Below, piece after piece: positions 30,101-37,284 of a DNA stretch of 64,000 bases. Every line of letters begins with the position of its first letter. The first letter of the stretch is position 1. The notes below the pieces were generated by a model. It made no database searches, was not told the DNA's origin, and was given only the letters and a program-made list of their open reading frames with translations. Origin of the DNA: Pseudoalteromonas undina. Its GTDB lineage: Bacteria; Pseudomonadota; Gammaproteobacteria; Enterobacterales; Alteromonadaceae. The translations under genes and the position numbers were made by a program. The stretch covers positions 434,001 through 498,000 of the forward strand of contig NZ_AHCF03000002.1 of assembly GCF_000238275.3 (NCBI RefSeq). Direction: 5' to 3'.

Positions 30101-30371
30101 TAAACTTTGTCGCAATATTGGCCATTTCTGGATTTGCTTGCAGCGCATTAAGCTTTTTTTCAATGTTGTTAAAATAGCGTTTAACAGCGCTTTGTTTTAC
30201 TTTACTCACAGCGTCTAAACGCGAATAAACCTGTTCTGTCATCGAGTTTGAAGCTGTATTAATTGCGACAATAATAATTATTGTTATTGGCACTAGGGCA
30301 ACAACTAAAAAGGCGGAGATAAGTTTTTTTGTTAAGTTTAATGAATTAAAAAAGTGGTTAATTATGAGCAT
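27123..30371 (-). CDS. Poly-HAMP methyl-accepting chemotaxis protein
   Basis: A 1082-residue chemoreceptor. One membrane segment (about 12-35) is followed by a large periplasmic dCache-type sensor (about 40-390), a second membrane segment (about 400-420) and a canonical HAMP. Eight tandem 45-residue HAMP-like repeats follow (about 475-835). The signalling domain contains [18 protein letters not shown]. The start at 30371 (MLIINHFF) is preferred over an in-frame ATG 48 bases upstream because the membrane anchor then falls normally. The repeats share GxF and GxLxxLK. It is monocistronic, and the ligand is unknown. Confidence 0.9.
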   Translation of the reverse strand: MLIINHFFNSLNLTKKLISAFLVVALVPITIIIIVAINTASNSMTEQVYSRLDAVSKVKQSAVKRYFNNIEKKLNALQANPEMANIATKFIDGFNNTSPSTSSESLNRFYKESFAPKFKQLNPTDTVSSSLLKQMNPKSIELQSRYLANNPNPIGEKQKLTTTEQSDSYEQAHRQYHPYLRDMTDINKFYDIFIIDPANGNIVYSVYKEVDFATSLQTGPYAKSNLANLFRQLKDSSNPQKIAFADYKQYSPSYNAPASFIGKPIVVDGKTVAILAAQLSIEDINSIMKERDGLGESGETYLVGPEGLMRSDSYIDPKNHSVESSFRNPNKGTVNTLSVIKALKNEKGQHVINDYNNEMVLSAFAPVNVFNVRWALIAEMDEQEAFESITTLSQQLIVILFITIFIVTIAAYWFAKTLTKPIHALADTMKKVEQQGDFSLRATVYSSDEIGVSTQAFNTLLDALQLSISETNRVMNQMAAGKFDQRIEAPCRGELDTLKQATNDCASSLNGAINELNNIAIAMADGQFDIQINASMSGELGTLKSNINQSLSSINNTMNSIVDIMANVEQGNFKEQITYPAKGKLAQLKDSVNNSVNSLSIAIDGISDVMSALRQGQFSAQLDAPLAGQLDILKQDINSSMANLNNVMNEIGEVMSFVSKGDFKKMIKGEASGQLEQLKSNINTSITAIDNALTEISSVMLAISQGRFDHTISSTMTGQLNSLKTDINHSVTNLEHVINDLNQVMAAMANGDFSHQLKQPLQGQLEDLKNNVNESTSLVSLAINEVSSVLSNLAKGDLTKNIEGQYQGVFNTLKNDTNATIFKLTNVIQEIQVSAGQVMQNAGEIASSNTEISKRTEEQAANLEEASSSTEQMLDELTKVSEQSKSAVALASNAEQIAEEGNQLSIQTVSAIDEVNEASKDINEILSVIDNLAFQTNLLSLNAAVEAARAGDHGRGFAVVANEVGDLAGRSAKSAKQIKSIIVNSNQKIALGTELADTSGKKLKHIMQAVSDVNKNIIHIAHSTSAQEQAIKEVNLVVQRLTGLTQANSAITEETMAAARQMAEQATEMRVQLNYFHLEKEQ
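27860..28949 (-). repeat. Eight 45-codon tandem HAMP-like repeats
   Basis: Within the chemoreceptor gene, eight consecutive units of about 135 bases each encode a 45-residue module. The landmarks are GKF, GQF, GNF, GQF, GDF, GRF, GDF and GDL, each followed about 10 residues later by GxLxxLK or its last-copy variant. The DNA copies have diverged, so the conservation is at protein level. Confidence 0.8.
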
Positions 30372-30543
30372 TACTATGTCCCTGTAATAAGGTCTGAACC
30401 TCAAATGAGCATAGAACACAATTTGTGAAGATCTAGTTAATAATTAAAGTAATGAGTTTTTATTACAAAATAGCCAAAGCTGATACAAAGCACTTTTAAT
30501 TTTAATGTAATTGCAGCATGCTTTTTTAGCGGTTTAAAAGCAA

Positions 30544-30579
30544 TAAAGCGTAGAAGTACTTAAGTGCTCCTACGCTTTA
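30544..30579 (-). terminator. Terminator-like hairpin
   Basis: TAAAGCGTAG pairs with CTACGCTTTA, extended by weaker pairs across a short loop. It lies just beyond the stop of the minus-strand gene at 30620. A small TCTAAC/GTTAGA inverted pair overlaps the gene end. Confidence 0.55.
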
Positions 30580-30619
30580 CTATTTAATTGATGTTCTAAC
30601 GTTAAAAAAGCAAACGATG

Positions 30620-31777
30620 TTAGAGCGCGACTAAACTGCGCTCTAACATAGCTTGAATTTGCTTAACTATTTTAGCTTCGGTTTCGGGTTCAAACTGGGC
30701 AATTCGAGGAGTGTGAATATGCCCAGTCGGAATATCTGAATTTAGCTGATTACGCAGCCGAATACTGCGATACGAAATTTCGTTAGACAGGTAACCACCG
30801 CCACCGCCACGTACTGCAGTTGCCTCTTTTAATTCGTCAAAACTGCTAGGCTCAAAGTCTTTTTTGAGGGTAATAACATGATGATTATCATTAATCGCAA
30901 AAGGGCCTTTTGCCTTTAGCATAGCGCTAACAGGTAAACTAAATTCTACAAACTCAGTACCGGGTAATGGGCGGTCGTTTAAGCTTGGAATGAGCGGCGC
31001 TGTTTTGGTACCTCCATACACTATATTGGCGTTGTCGGGGGCTGTTACACTGCGGCGCTTACCCGGAAAGCGTTCAAGATCAAAGTCTTTACGGCCCATG
31101 CTAACGGTAACGACCATATCAACTTTATTAAGAGCGTAATAAGGGGCAAGTAAGGATTCTATAATGCCTTGATCAAAGTCTTCATAACGCACAGGCACCA
31201 TTACAGTGTTTATTTCAGCACTAATCCCTTTATAGTTTATTACTTGGCCATCAAGAAGCAACGCAGCTACGCCCGATGGGTTACTTTGGTTTATATTTCT
31301 ATCAAGTAAAAATGGGTCAAACCCAGTTAGTAGTATCTTTTTAGTGGTGTTTTGTGAGTAGCTTAGGTCTGTGCGACCTCGGCTTCCGTTTTCTAGCAAT
31401 GTTAATAACACTGTTTGCTGCGCGGTGCTCAGCGAAAATGCAGGTTTTGTGGTGCGAATTATTTTACTTGATTGTAAGCGAGCCCAATAAAGCGCGCGAT
31501 CATCTAAGTTTTGCGTTGTAGCGATGCGTTTTTTTGCACTAAACCATAATCGTTTTGAGTAGTCATTAACGGCATCTACGGCTTGTGCATAGCTTGAGAG
31601 TGACTTGAATTGCTGCTCAAATTGATTAACTTCGCTGGCAAAAGCGCTTAGTACGGCTGGCATCGCTTGGCTGGCTTTTTCAATTCGCAATTCTTCTGGG
31701 GTTAGCGGTGTGTTTAAATTGGCTAAAGTACTAAAAGAAGAAAATATTAAACTTGTGGCAATCAGTGTTTTTATCAT
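30620..31777 (-). CDS. Exported pyroglutamyl-peptidase-like protein lacking cysteine
   Basis: A 385-residue protein with a signal peptide (about 1-19). A helical N-terminal region leads to a C15 pyroglutamyl-peptidase-like domain (about 145-375), with ILLTGFDPF, MVPVRYEDF and VTVSMGRKDFDLERF (the glutamate of the Glu-Cys-His set). His occurs in GHIHTPR. Where the active-site Cys is expected (VCN in classic enzymes), this protein has GGYLSNEIS, and no Cys is present anywhere. It therefore cannot be a cysteine peptidase. It may be a serine variant or a non-catalytic binding protein. Confidence 0.7.
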   Translation of the reverse strand: MIKTLIATSLIFSSFSTLANLNTPLTPEELRIEKASQAMPAVLSAFASEVNQFEQQFKSLSSYAQAVDAVNDYSKRLWFSAKKRIATTQNLDDRALYWARLQSSKIIRTTKPAFSLSTAQQTVLLTLLENGSRGRTDLSYSQNTTKKILLTGFDPFLLDRNINQSNPSGVAALLLDGQVINYKGISAEINTVMVPVRYEDFDQGIIESLLAPYYALNKVDMVVTVSMGRKDFDLERFPGKRRSVTAPDNANIVYGGTKTAPLIPSLNDRPLPGTEFVEFSLPVSAMLKAKGPFAINDNHHVITLKKDFEPSSFDELKEATAVRGGGGGYLSNEISYRSIRLRNQLNSDIPTGHIHTPRIAQFEPETEAKIVKQIQAMLERSLVAL

Positions 31778-31991
31778 GATGTTCCTATACTAAGTCGTAT
31801 TTGTTGCCTACTATCCTATGCCTAATATGTGGGTGCAAATAAAATCGTTGGTTGGTTTTATGTTGAAAGCAGTATAAAACAGGCGCTAAATCAAAAACTA
31901 CGGGTATTTTATTAAAAAAGAGTCTTAACTCTGTGATGGGTTTAGCTACAATGGAGCTGTGTATTTTTTAGTTTTTTACTTTTAGGCAGCT

Positions 31992-32498
31992 ATGCAACTT
32001 ATTCAAATAGATAAAGCACGTTATCGTAAACATTTAAATCGCGTTATTGTCGGCTGTGCAGCAGGTTTAGCTGTGGGCAGTTTAGCAATTTCACAAACCT
32101 TAATTGCATTATTTCCCGATGAAAGTGGCAGTCATTTTCATTGGAACTTATTAGGCGTAATTGTTACGAGTATTGGCATAGGCTGGTTGTTAAATAAATA
32201 CCGAACACATCCTTTTATGAGTGAGGTGGTGTATGTGTGGGAGCTTAAAAAAGCGCTTAATAAAATCACTCGTAAAATGGCTAAGCTAAAAGCGGCGGGA
32301 CGAGAAGGTAACCCCGATGCATTATTGGCGATTCAATATAGTTATGCGGGCTCACGATTATTATGGCAGCTTGACGATAACACCATCACTATGGATGATT
32401 TAGCGATTAAACAAGCCGAGTTAGATAGCGTTGCGGCCAAGTTCAACTTAACCTTAAATGCTGATGACTACAATGATGCAATTTTAAAGCAGTTTTAA
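31992..32498 (+). CDS. DUF3087 membrane protein
   Basis: A 168-residue protein with two membrane segments (about 18-40 and 50-68, GVIVTSIGIGWLLN) and a cytoplasmic helical C-terminal half (YVWELKKALNKITRKM, then a region with FNLTLNADDYNDA). This matches the DUF3087 family of gammaproteobacteria, whose function is unknown. It lies 26 bases upstream of a GST gene in the same orientation, so they may share a transcript. The start ATG lies at the end of a TTTTAGGCAGCT sequence with a weak ribosome site. Confidence 0.8.
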   Translation: MQLIQIDKARYRKHLNRVIVGCAAGLAVGSLAISQTLIALFPDESGSHFHWNLLGVIVTSIGIGWLLNKYRTHPFMSEVVYVWELKKALNKITRKMAKLKAAGREGNPDALLAIQYSYAGSRLLWQLDDNTITMDDLAIKQAELDSVAAKFNLTLNADDYNDAILKQF

Positions 32499-32524
32499 AG
32501 TGGTTTTAATTTATAGGAATAACA

Positions 32525-33178
32525 ATGAGCATAATTCTTTATGGTGTCCCGCTTTCTCCTTATGTGCGTAAAGTACGTGTGTGTTTAGCGCTTAAGCAAC
32601 TGGACTATAAACTCGAAATAGTCTCGCCGTTTAATCAGCCTGACTGGTTTTTAGAAATTAACCCGTTGGGGCGTATTCCGGCGCTAAAAGATGGCGAGTT
32701 AAACTTGGCGGATTCTAGCGTTATTTGCCAATATCTTGATGAAAAATACCTTAATTCATCGGCTTTACTCGGTGATACTATAGAGCAACGTGCAGCTGTT
32801 CGCTGGCTAGAAAAATACGCAGATTACGAGCTGGCTCCACTGACAACATTTACGGTATTTCAGCAGCGTATTATTGCTCCTACAATGCAAAAGCCAACCG
32901 ATGAAGCCTTAGTGCAAAGTGCATTAAATGAAAAATTACCGCCTTTATTTGATTATTTAGAAGGTTATTTAGGGAATAACGAATTCTTTGTTGGTAACAG
33001 CTTTACTCTTGCCGACATTGCAGTGAGCTGCCAGTTAATGAATATGGAGCATGGCGGTGAGCAACTTGATGAGTCGCGCTGGCCTAAGCTTACTGCTTTA
33101 CATAGCCGTGTAAAACAGGGGACCGCTATGCAGAGCATGCTTGAAGGCGAACAAAAAATATTAGCTTCATTAAAATAA
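32525..33178 (+). CDS. Glutathione S-transferase family protein
   Basis: A 217-residue GST. The N-terminal thioredoxin-like domain (about 1-78) has YGVPLSPYVRKVR and a short NPLGRIPAL region, with the glutathione-binding segment LADSSVICQYLDE. The all-helical C-terminal domain follows (about 85-215; NSFTLADIAVSC). It probably conjugates glutathione to electrophiles or acts as a reductase, but substrates cannot be inferred. A TAGGAATAAC site precedes the start. It is followed 40 bases later by a phosphatase gene. Confidence 0.88.
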   Translation: MSIILYGVPLSPYVRKVRVCLALKQLDYKLEIVSPFNQPDWFLEINPLGRIPALKDGELNLADSSVICQYLDEKYLNSSALLGDTIEQRAAVRWLEKYADYELAPLTTFTVFQQRIIAPTMQKPTDEALVQSALNEKLPPLFDYLEGYLGNNEFFVGNSFTLADIAVSCQLMNMEHGGEQLDESRWPKLTALHSRVKQGTAMQSMLEGEQKILASLK

Positions 33179-33218
33179 TGTTTATCACCGATTTTTAGCA
33201 AAGCTTAGGGAGCCATAA

Positions 33219-33671
33219 GTGAAAAAAGTACTGATTGTTTGTTTAGGTAATATTTGTCGCTCACCTACCGCAGAGGCGGTATTAAAAGCTCGCGCTAAAA
33301 AGTTAGGTATTGATCTGCTAGTGGACTCGGCAGGGACTATTGGTCATCACGAAGGTAATCAACCAGATAGGCGCTCAATGCAGGCTGGTGAAAAACGCGG
33401 TTATAGTTTTAAAGGTATTTTTTCGCGCAAGGTGCGTAGTAGTGATTTTAGCGAGTTTGACCTTATTTTAGCAGCCGATAAACAAAACCTGTCGGATTTA
33501 ACCGCACGTTGCCCTGAACATTTGCAGTACAAGCTTGCGTTGTTTTTAGAGTATGGCGAGCAAGCACAAAGCGCAATTCCCGATCCTTACTATGGCGGTG
33601 ATGATGGCTTTGAAAAGGTACTTGATTTAATAGAGGCCGCCAGCGATAACATTTTAGCTAAGTTAAAATAG
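33219..33671 (+). CDS. Low-molecular-weight protein tyrosine phosphatase
   Basis: A 150-residue phosphatase with the P-loop CLGNICRS (Cys8, Arg14, the CX5R motif) at the N-terminus and the general-acid loop DPYYGG near residue 118. Both are required for catalysis. Length is normal. In bacteria these enzymes often dephosphorylate a tyrosine autokinase controlling exopolysaccharide, but no such kinase is adjacent. The gene may be read with the GST gene. A bidirectional hairpin follows. Confidence 0.92.
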   Translation: MKKVLIVCLGNICRSPTAEAVLKARAKKLGIDLLVDSAGTIGHHEGNQPDRRSMQAGEKRGYSFKGIFSRKVRSSDFSEFDLILAADKQNLSDLTARCPEHLQYKLALFLEYGEQAQSAIPDPYYGGDDGFEKVLDLIEAASDNILAKLK

Positions 33672-33687
33672 CTATAATGATAAATTA

Positions 33688-33708
33688 AAAGGCGCATGAA
33701 GCGCCTTT
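33688..33708. terminator. Bidirectional terminator
   Basis: AAAGGCGC pairs with GCGCCTTT over the 5-base loop ATGAA, with T or A tracts either side. It is shared by the phosphatase and the convergent TonB-C gene. Confidence 0.75.
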
Positions 33709-33717
33709 GGTATGTTA

Positions 33718-34815
33718 TTAACGGTTTACTTTAAAGTCGAGCTGTACTTTGGAAGTTGCTGCAACCGCTTTTCCATGCTCAAACTTAGGAGCATAGCGCC
33801 ATTGCGCTAATGCTTCTACTGCTGATTTTTCAAAGGCCACGCCACCCTCAGAACTAATTACTTGCGGATTTTTTACAAAGCCAGACTCATCTACTTGAAA
33901 CTCCATAACTACACTGCCATCTTTACTAAATCGCGCTTTGTTTTTAGGGTATTTAGGGTTAACGCGATATAGCGGCGTTTGCTCTTGGCTTTCTTTCCAC
34001 GGCACCATTTTAGCAATCGCGATACAGTGCTTAGTGGCTTCATCGCTTTTGCCTTTTTTTTCATACAAGCCAACTAATCTTGAGTGTGCGGTAAGCTCAG
34101 CGCTGTGATCGTAACTTAAGTTTTCATCAAACACCTTTACTACGCGATTAAGCCGTTCAATTGCTTGATCGTATCTTTTTCTACCCTCAGCAAACGACGC
34201 CATTAAAAAGTCAGCTTTTATTTGTTCAACCGAGTTTTTAGGTAAGTTAGCCTGGTAATACTCATCGGCCTCTTCCAAGTAGTTTTTAGCTTCACGGTAT
34301 TTTTCGTAGCTGAATTTATTGGCTAATATGGTTGCCGCTTCTAATTTCATATCGGCCAAAAATTTAGGTTTATTTTCTGTATTTGCTATTGCAATTACTT
34401 GATCTAAATAATAGTCCGCTTTTTGAGCAGAGGGGGCAAAATTAGCCATACCAACTAAAGAATCAACGGTTTCTAACGATTTGTTACCATGGTTGTTAAC
34501 TGAAATAGTGTAGGCTTGTTGATATAGTGAAAAACGTTTTTCAATCCATTTTTTACCATAGCCATTAATTGATTTAGCATAGTTAATAGCTAAGTTTGCG
34601 GTGTTATCTGAATTATCACCGTAAACAGCTTTACCTAATGTGTAGGCCTGCTCCGCGGCTTGTTGCATATTTTCCTTGGTTTTAACCGCATTTAAGTAAT
34701 TTTGATACGCGTCGTTAAAAACGGCTTGAGCGTTACTTGCTTGTTCGGCAAATGACATGGTGCTTAATACAGATAAACTTAAGCCCATCAGTAATACACG
34801 TTTATTTAGTTTCAT
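33718..34815 (-). CDS. Exported TPR-like protein with a TonB C-terminal domain
   Basis: A 365-residue protein with a cleavable signal peptide (about 1-23, ending SFAEQ). A long helical region (about 30-265) resembles tetratricopeptide repeats (MANF, ILANKFSYEKYREAKNYL). The C-terminal TonB domain (about 270-360) includes PKYPKNKARFSKDG and ALAQWRYAPKF. A standard TonB has an uncleaved inner-membrane anchor that binds ExbB. This one appears soluble and periplasmic, so it is probably not an energising TonB. The start at 34815 has AGGGATCATT upstream. Confidence 0.8.
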   Translation of the reverse strand: MKLNKRVLLMGLSLSVLSTMSFAEQASNAQAVFNDAYQNYLNAVKTKENMQQAAEQAYTLGKAVYGDNSDNTANLAINYAKSINGYGKKWIEKRFSLYQQAYTISVNNHGNKSLETVDSLVGMANFAPSAQKADYYLDQVIAIANTENKPKFLADMKLEAATILANKFSYEKYREAKNYLEEADEYYQANLPKNSVEQIKADFLMASFAEGRKRYDQAIERLNRVVKVFDENLSYDHSAELTAHSRLVGLYEKKGKSDEATKHCIAIAKMVPWKESQEQTPLYRVNPKYPKNKARFSKDGSVVMEFQVDESGFVKNPQVISSEGGVAFEKSAVEALAQWRYAPKFEHGKAVAATSKVQLDFKVNR

Positions 34816-35047
34816 AATGATCCCTATTATTTGTCGGTGGTAAATTAGCAAATCCTTATGTGTATGTCATCATTTTAGGTAAACCAAGGTAAATATTCGT
34901 TGCTAATATATTTATGCTTACATATTGAAAATAGCCGCTGTCGTCGCAATATATTTGACATTACTTAGGGTGTACTACGATCCAATTTTGAACTTTTGTG
35001 ATATTATCACTTTATCGTGTCGTAGTTTTTTAATATTTGGATTGGTC

Positions 35048-35671
35048 GTGGCGCAAGTAAGAGCAAGAGTCCAGCTTAATGTTGGCAAAAATAGTGATAT
35101 TCCTGCAGAAATTATCTCGTTTAGTGGCTTAAAAGATGGCCAAGAGCATGTTGCTTTAGTATTTAATAACGCCGATACCCAGCAAGGTGTCCCACTTATT
35201 CGTATGCATTCTGAATGTTTAACCGGTGATGTATTTCATTCGTCACGCTGTGATTGTGGTGAGCAGTTAAACGAGTGTATTGAAATGATGCATGAGCAGG
35301 GCGGTATTTTACTTTATTTACGCCAAGAAGGGCGTGGTATTGGTTTATATAATAAAATTGATGCGTATGTACTGCAATCACAAGGTATGAATACTTACGA
35401 AGCTAATAACCATTTAGGTTTTGCTGATGACTTACGTGACTTTTCAGATGCAGTGTTAATGCTCAATGCGCTTAATTTAAAGCACGTTAAATTAATGACT
35501 AATAACCCTAAAAAGCTCAATGCATTAAAAGATGCAGGTATAGAAGTTGATTCTGTTGTGGGTACTCATGCTCACATTAAAGCTGGGCTTTCAGGTAATA
35601 AAGCGTATTTAGAGACAAAGATTAAGCATGGCTCTCACATGCTAGATATTAAGAAAATTAAAAAACCTTAG
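35048..35671 (+). CDS. ribA: GTP cyclohydrolase II
   Basis: A 207-residue RibA, opening GTP to formate and 2,5-diamino-6-ribosylamino-pyrimidinone phosphate, the first riboflavin step. Zinc-binding cysteines occur in [15 protein letters not shown], and RQEGRGIGL carries the catalytic Arg. The start is placed at the GTG at 35048, because the in-frame sequence from 34925 to that point is a hydrophobic stretch unrelated to RibA, and this start gives normal length. The ribosome site is weak. The TAG stop is formed at the junction with an inserted repeat element. Confidence 0.88.
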   Translation: MAQVRARVQLNVGKNSDIPAEIISFSGLKDGQEHVALVFNNADTQQGVPLIRMHSECLTGDVFHSSRCDCGEQLNECIEMMHEQGGILLYLRQEGRGIGLYNKIDAYVLQSQGMNTYEANNHLGFADDLRDFSDAVLMLNALNLKHVKLMTNNPKKLNALKDAGIEVDSVVGTHAHIKAGLSGNKAYLETKIKHGSHMLDIKKIKKP

Positions 35672-35934
35672 GGTCTGTTGACCTTTCAAGGTTAAATTTG
35701 CAGCAGTCTGTTTGGTATTTAGGCAAGGCAGAGCCTATGTGGTGTGGTTATTCCCCATAAATAGGCGATAACGCAGCATCAATGCCAAACAGGCGCAGCC
35801 CTTCGGGTTCTACCTAGGGGCGATTTACTCTTTGTTGCTCGGTTTTTACTTAGCCCACTAGGTTACAAACCTCGCGCCGCGATTAAACCGCCCCTAGTTT
35901 GAACAAATTTTAATCCGTAAAGGGCAACAGACCC
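35671..35934. mobile_element. MITE-like element with TA target duplication
   Basis: The terminal inverted repeats GGGTCTGTTG and CAACAGACCC are perfect for 10 bp and remain about 80% paired over some 34 bp. Both ends abut TA (35669-35670 and 35935-35936), as in IS630/Tc1- or IS427-type insertions. Internal stems occur at 35708-35719 with 35781-35792, and 35814-35827 with 35884-35897, so the transcript would be highly folded. At 264 bp with no ORF, it is non-autonomous. Confidence 0.7.
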
Positions 35935-35980
35935 TAATATTAACGGCATTTATCGCCGCCACCTATGTAATACCAACCAG

Positions 35981-36005
35981 CGCCGAGTTATACTCGGCGT
36001 GTTTT
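35981..36005 (+). terminator. Terminator, probably of ribA
   Basis: CGCCGAG pairs with CTCGGCG over a 5-base loop and is followed by TGTTTTGTTTT. It lies downstream of the inserted element, so it was likely ribA's terminator before insertion. Confidence 0.65.
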
Positions 36006-36024
36006 GTTTTAATTAAGAGCAAGT

Positions 36025-36813
36025 ATGTCTACACAATTACGAATTTTTAAAGCTGATGCGGCATTAAAATGGTTTAAAGCGGGTTGGCTAATTTTTAAAA
36101 CTCAGCCATTAACTTTTATTTTTATGCATTTGTTTATTGGCATTGTTGGCTTGTTGTCGTTATTTTTGCCGGTATTACAAATAGCTGCAGCATTGGCTAC
36201 ACCATTTTTAACCGCTGGTTTTTATCAAGCCGTGCTTACCAAGCAGCAGGGCGGCAAAATTATGTTAGCCGATATTTTGAAGCCCTTTTCAGCCAAAGGA
36301 AATCGGTTAGGCTTATTTCGCTTAGCGCTTTATCAAATGGGTGCCGGTATTTTAATTGCCTTGCTCGCTAATGGGTTATTTGCTGATGCAATGGCGGTTA
36401 TGACACAGCCTGGCCTAGATCCAAACACCGCCGTTAGCCAAATGCTTGAGAGTATTTCGCTTGCTAACGTGGCATTGTTTTTAATTGCGCTCTCTATTTA
36501 CTTTACTTCGTTTGCCTACGCAGTACCGCTGGTTTATTTTAATAAAGAGCAACGTATTTTAAATGCCTTAAAAAGTTCGTTTATGGTGTTTTATTATAAT
36601 ATTTTACCATTAAGTGTTTATGGTATTATTTGCGCATTATTAATGGTGTTGTCGATGTTCTTATCGCTACTACCGCTGTTGATTTTAATGCCAATTTGCT
36701 ACATTAGTTTCTTTGTATCTTATCAGGCTATTTTTATGCCCGTTGTGCCACCAAGTGATGACAGTAACATTAAGCCTTTAAGTAGCGAGCAAAGCGGACG
36801 CTTTGACGCTTAA
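36025..36813 (+). CDS. BPSS1780/DUF2189-like membrane protein
   Basis: A 262-residue polytopic membrane protein with about six hydrophobic segments arranged as repeats. It resembles the BPSS1780 family (FKAGWLIFKTQP, SLFLPVLQIA), whose members have no known function. The stop overlaps the recX start as TAATG, so it is coupled to recX. A link to recombination is not implied by the sequence. An AAGAGCAAGT site precedes the start. Confidence 0.65.
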   Translation: MSTQLRIFKADAALKWFKAGWLIFKTQPLTFIFMHLFIGIVGLLSLFLPVLQIAAALATPFLTAGFYQAVLTKQQGGKIMLADILKPFSAKGNRLGLFRLALYQMGAGILIALLANGLFADAMAVMTQPGLDPNTAVSQMLESISLANVALFLIALSIYFTSFAYAVPLVYFNKEQRILNALKSSFMVFYYNILPLSVYGIICALLMVLSMFLSLLPLLILMPICYISFFVSYQAIFMPVVPPSDDSNIKPLSSEQSGRFDA

Positions 36814-37265
36814 TGGATGATACGTTAAAACAAAAGTTAAAAAACTATGTGCTTTGGTTGCTTGGTCGGCAAGAGTATTCGCGCCGTGAGTTAACCCAAA
36901 AGTTACAGCAAAGAGAAGCAACCGACGAGTTCATAGAAAACCTGCTTGATTGGTGTGAAAAGCACAATTTTATTAACGAGCAGCGTTACTGTGAAGGGTT
37001 TGTCAGAAAACACATATTTAAATGCCATGGCTTAAAGCGAATTCAAAGTGAGGCCATGAGTAAAGGGATTGATAGAGCACTGCTTGAAACAGTGGTTGAT
37101 GAGCTGGAAATAGATTGGTTTGAGCTCGCGCAGGAAGCGTACAACAAAAAATATTCAACGACACCGGCAGACCTCGAGTACAAAGAAAAAGCTAAGCGCG
37201 TGCGCTACTTAATGTATCGAGGTTTTAGCTATGATCAAATAAATTTTGCAATGCAAGCACAGTAA
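36813..37265 (+). CDS. recX: RecX recombination regulatory protein
   Basis: A 150-residue RecX, which caps and inhibits RecA filaments. It consists of tandem three-helix repeats rich in charged residues, with LLGRQEYSRRELTQKL in the first repeat and RYLMYRGFSYDQI in the last. Gene order recX-alaS is conserved in gammaproteobacteria, but recA itself is not in the window. The start overlaps the upstream stop. A 20-base gap separates it from alaS. Confidence 0.88.
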   Translation: MDDTLKQKLKNYVLWLLGRQEYSRRELTQKLQQREATDEFIENLLDWCEKHNFINEQRYCEGFVRKHIFKCHGLKRIQSEAMSKGIDRALLETVVDELEIDWFELAQEAYNKKYSTTPADLEYKEKAKRVRYLMYRGFSYDQINFAMQAQ

Positions 37266-37284
37266 ATACAGGTGAGACTTTCAC

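Noticed and set aside
34925..35047. Longer RibA start at 34925
   Set aside because: The added 41 residues are hydrophobic and unlike any RibA N-terminus; the GTG at 35048 gives normal length.
34852..35047. FMN riboswitch before ribA
   Set aside because: Too short, and no conserved FMN-aptamer segments were seen.
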